From Bacteroidota bacterium (GTDB lineage Bacteria; Bacteroidota; Rhodothermia; Rhodothermales; Rubricoccaceae): a stretch of DNA of 5,392 nucleotides. Location: NCBI GenBank assembly GCA_022564455.1, contig JADFLK010000177.1, forward strand, positions 1 through 5,392, written 5' to 3'. A program made the translations under genes and the position numbers. Positions 4,802 to 5,392 of this stretch are shown piece after piece. Position 1 is the first letter of the stretch. Every line of letters starts with the position of its first letter. Below the pieces are notes generated by a model. It did no database searches, was not told the DNA's origin, and was given only the letters and a program-made list of their open reading frames with translations.

Positions 4802-5392
4802 CTACCCCAGCGGCGCCAAATGCGCGAACGCCGCAACGAAATGGCACATGCTTCCTCCGAGCACAAAAAGATGCCAGATGGTATGTCCGTAGGGAATGCG
4901 TTCGCTGATGAAGAAGTACGTTCCGGCTGTGTAGAGGAGACCTCCCGCAACGAGCCAGAAGAAGGTGAAGGGGTCCAGCGCCTGGACCAATGGGATAATG
5001 GCAACGATGGCCAGCCAGCCCATACCGAGGTAGATGGCCGTGGACGTCCGGTTGAACTGGCCTGTCAGAAATAGTTTGAGAATGATGCCAACTACTGCTA
5101 ACGTCCAAACGACGCCAAAGAGCGACCACCCCCAGCCTCCACGCAGCCCTACAAGCATGAACGGCGTGTACGAACCCGCGATCAGGATGAAAATGGCGGA
5201 GTGATCAAGGACGCGGAGCCTTGCCTTGAGCCGCAGCCGGGTTACCCCGTGGTACACCGTAGAGGCCGAATAGAGCAGCAACATCGACCCTGCGAACACG
5301 GCCGCGCCGACGATCTGCCAGACCGTGCCCAACAGTGAGGCCATCGTGATCAGGATGACGCCCGCTGCGAGGCTGCCCACTGCGCCGACCCC
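4802..5392 (-). CDS. Hemolysin III / PAQR-family membrane protein, 5' end cut off by window edge
   Basis: This is a polytopic inner-membrane protein of the hemolysin III (YqfA/TrhA-like, PF03006) branch of the PAQR superfamily. The 196 visible residues are almost entirely hydrophobic segments, about six to seven helices. The conserved polar residues are present: Ser44-x3-His48 in SASTVYH, Asp63 in LDHSAIF followed by AGSYTP, and near the C-terminus HTIWH (His170, His174) with His184 (numbered from the first visible residue). In PAQR proteins the His residues bind a metal ion, and hydrolase-like chemistry has been proposed. Bacterial members have been linked to membrane-lipid homeostasis, while hemolysis is a historical label. 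A GTG at 5380 could serve as a start, but the frame continues to the right edge and its first visible residues (GVGAVGSLAAG) resemble the inside of helix 1, so the true start lies outside. The stop is 16 bp from the cphB stop, with the genes convergent and no terminator in the gap. No functional link to cyanophycin is evident. Confidence 0.88.
   Translation of the reverse strand, partial: GVGAVGSLAAGVILITMASLLGTVWQIVGAAVFAGSMLLLYSASTVYHGVTRLRLKARLRVLDHSAIFILIAGSYTPFMLVGLRGGWGWSLFGVVWTLAVVGIILKLFLTGQFNRTSTAIYLGMGWLAIVAIIPLVQALDPFTFFWLVAGGLLYTAGTYFFISERIPYGHTIWHLFVLGGSMCHFVAAFAHLAPLG

Noticed and set aside
4644..5129. 161-codon minus-strand frame spanning the convergent junction
   Set aside because: It overlaps cphB and the hemolysin III-like gene in other frames, and its translation is low-quality with many His, Arg and Ser residues.
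5378..5380. GTG at 5380 as the real start of the hemolysin III-like gene
   Set aside because: The frame stays open to the window edge, and the residues before the GTG (GVGA) match the small-residue pattern of the family's first helix, so the start is probably outside.

Overview
The window is chromosomal DNA of roughly 60% GC, probably from a Gram-negative bacterium. It encodes a lipobox lipoprotein, and no start codon I checked has a convincing Shine-Dalgarno sequence. That pattern fits the Bacteroidota/Rhodothermota side of the tree, but the placement is inference and there is no rRNA or marker gene to settle it.

Layout from left to right. Positions 1-214 hold no gene. They contain a candidate 160-bp MITE-like element (46-205) with 18-bp imperfect terminal inverted repeats and TTAR flanks, sitting just past the stop of the first gene. 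Positions 215-1414 (minus) encode a secreted lipoprotein made of PQQ/BamB-type beta-propeller repeats. Positions 1415-1768 are a 354-bp non-coding stretch with nested inverted repeats and a weak candidate terminator. Positions 1769-2575 (minus) encode a very acidic 268-residue protein that I do not recognise. A 155-bp divergent intergenic region follows, and then two plus-strand genes 27 bp apart: iadA, an M38 isoaspartyl dipeptidase (2731-3918), and cphB, a cyanophycinase (3946-4785). Convergent with cphB and only 16 bp away is a hemolysin III/PAQR-family membrane protein (4802 to the right edge, 5' end cut off).

The clearest biology is the iadA-cphB pair. Cyanophycinase cuts the storage polymer cyanophycin (poly-Asp with Arg side chains) into beta-Asp-Arg dipeptides, and isoaspartyl dipeptidase splits the beta-linked dipeptide into free Asp and Arg. 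Together the two genes form a complete intracellular cyanophycin-degrading unit. Cyanophycin synthetase (cphA) is not in the window. The dipeptidase appears to carry Glu where the E. coli enzyme has its metal-bridging carboxylated Lys. The other genes have no evident link to this pathway. I see no convincing undescribed multi-gene system. The items most worth a second look are the MITE-like element, the metal-site variant of IadA, and the orphan degradation operon.
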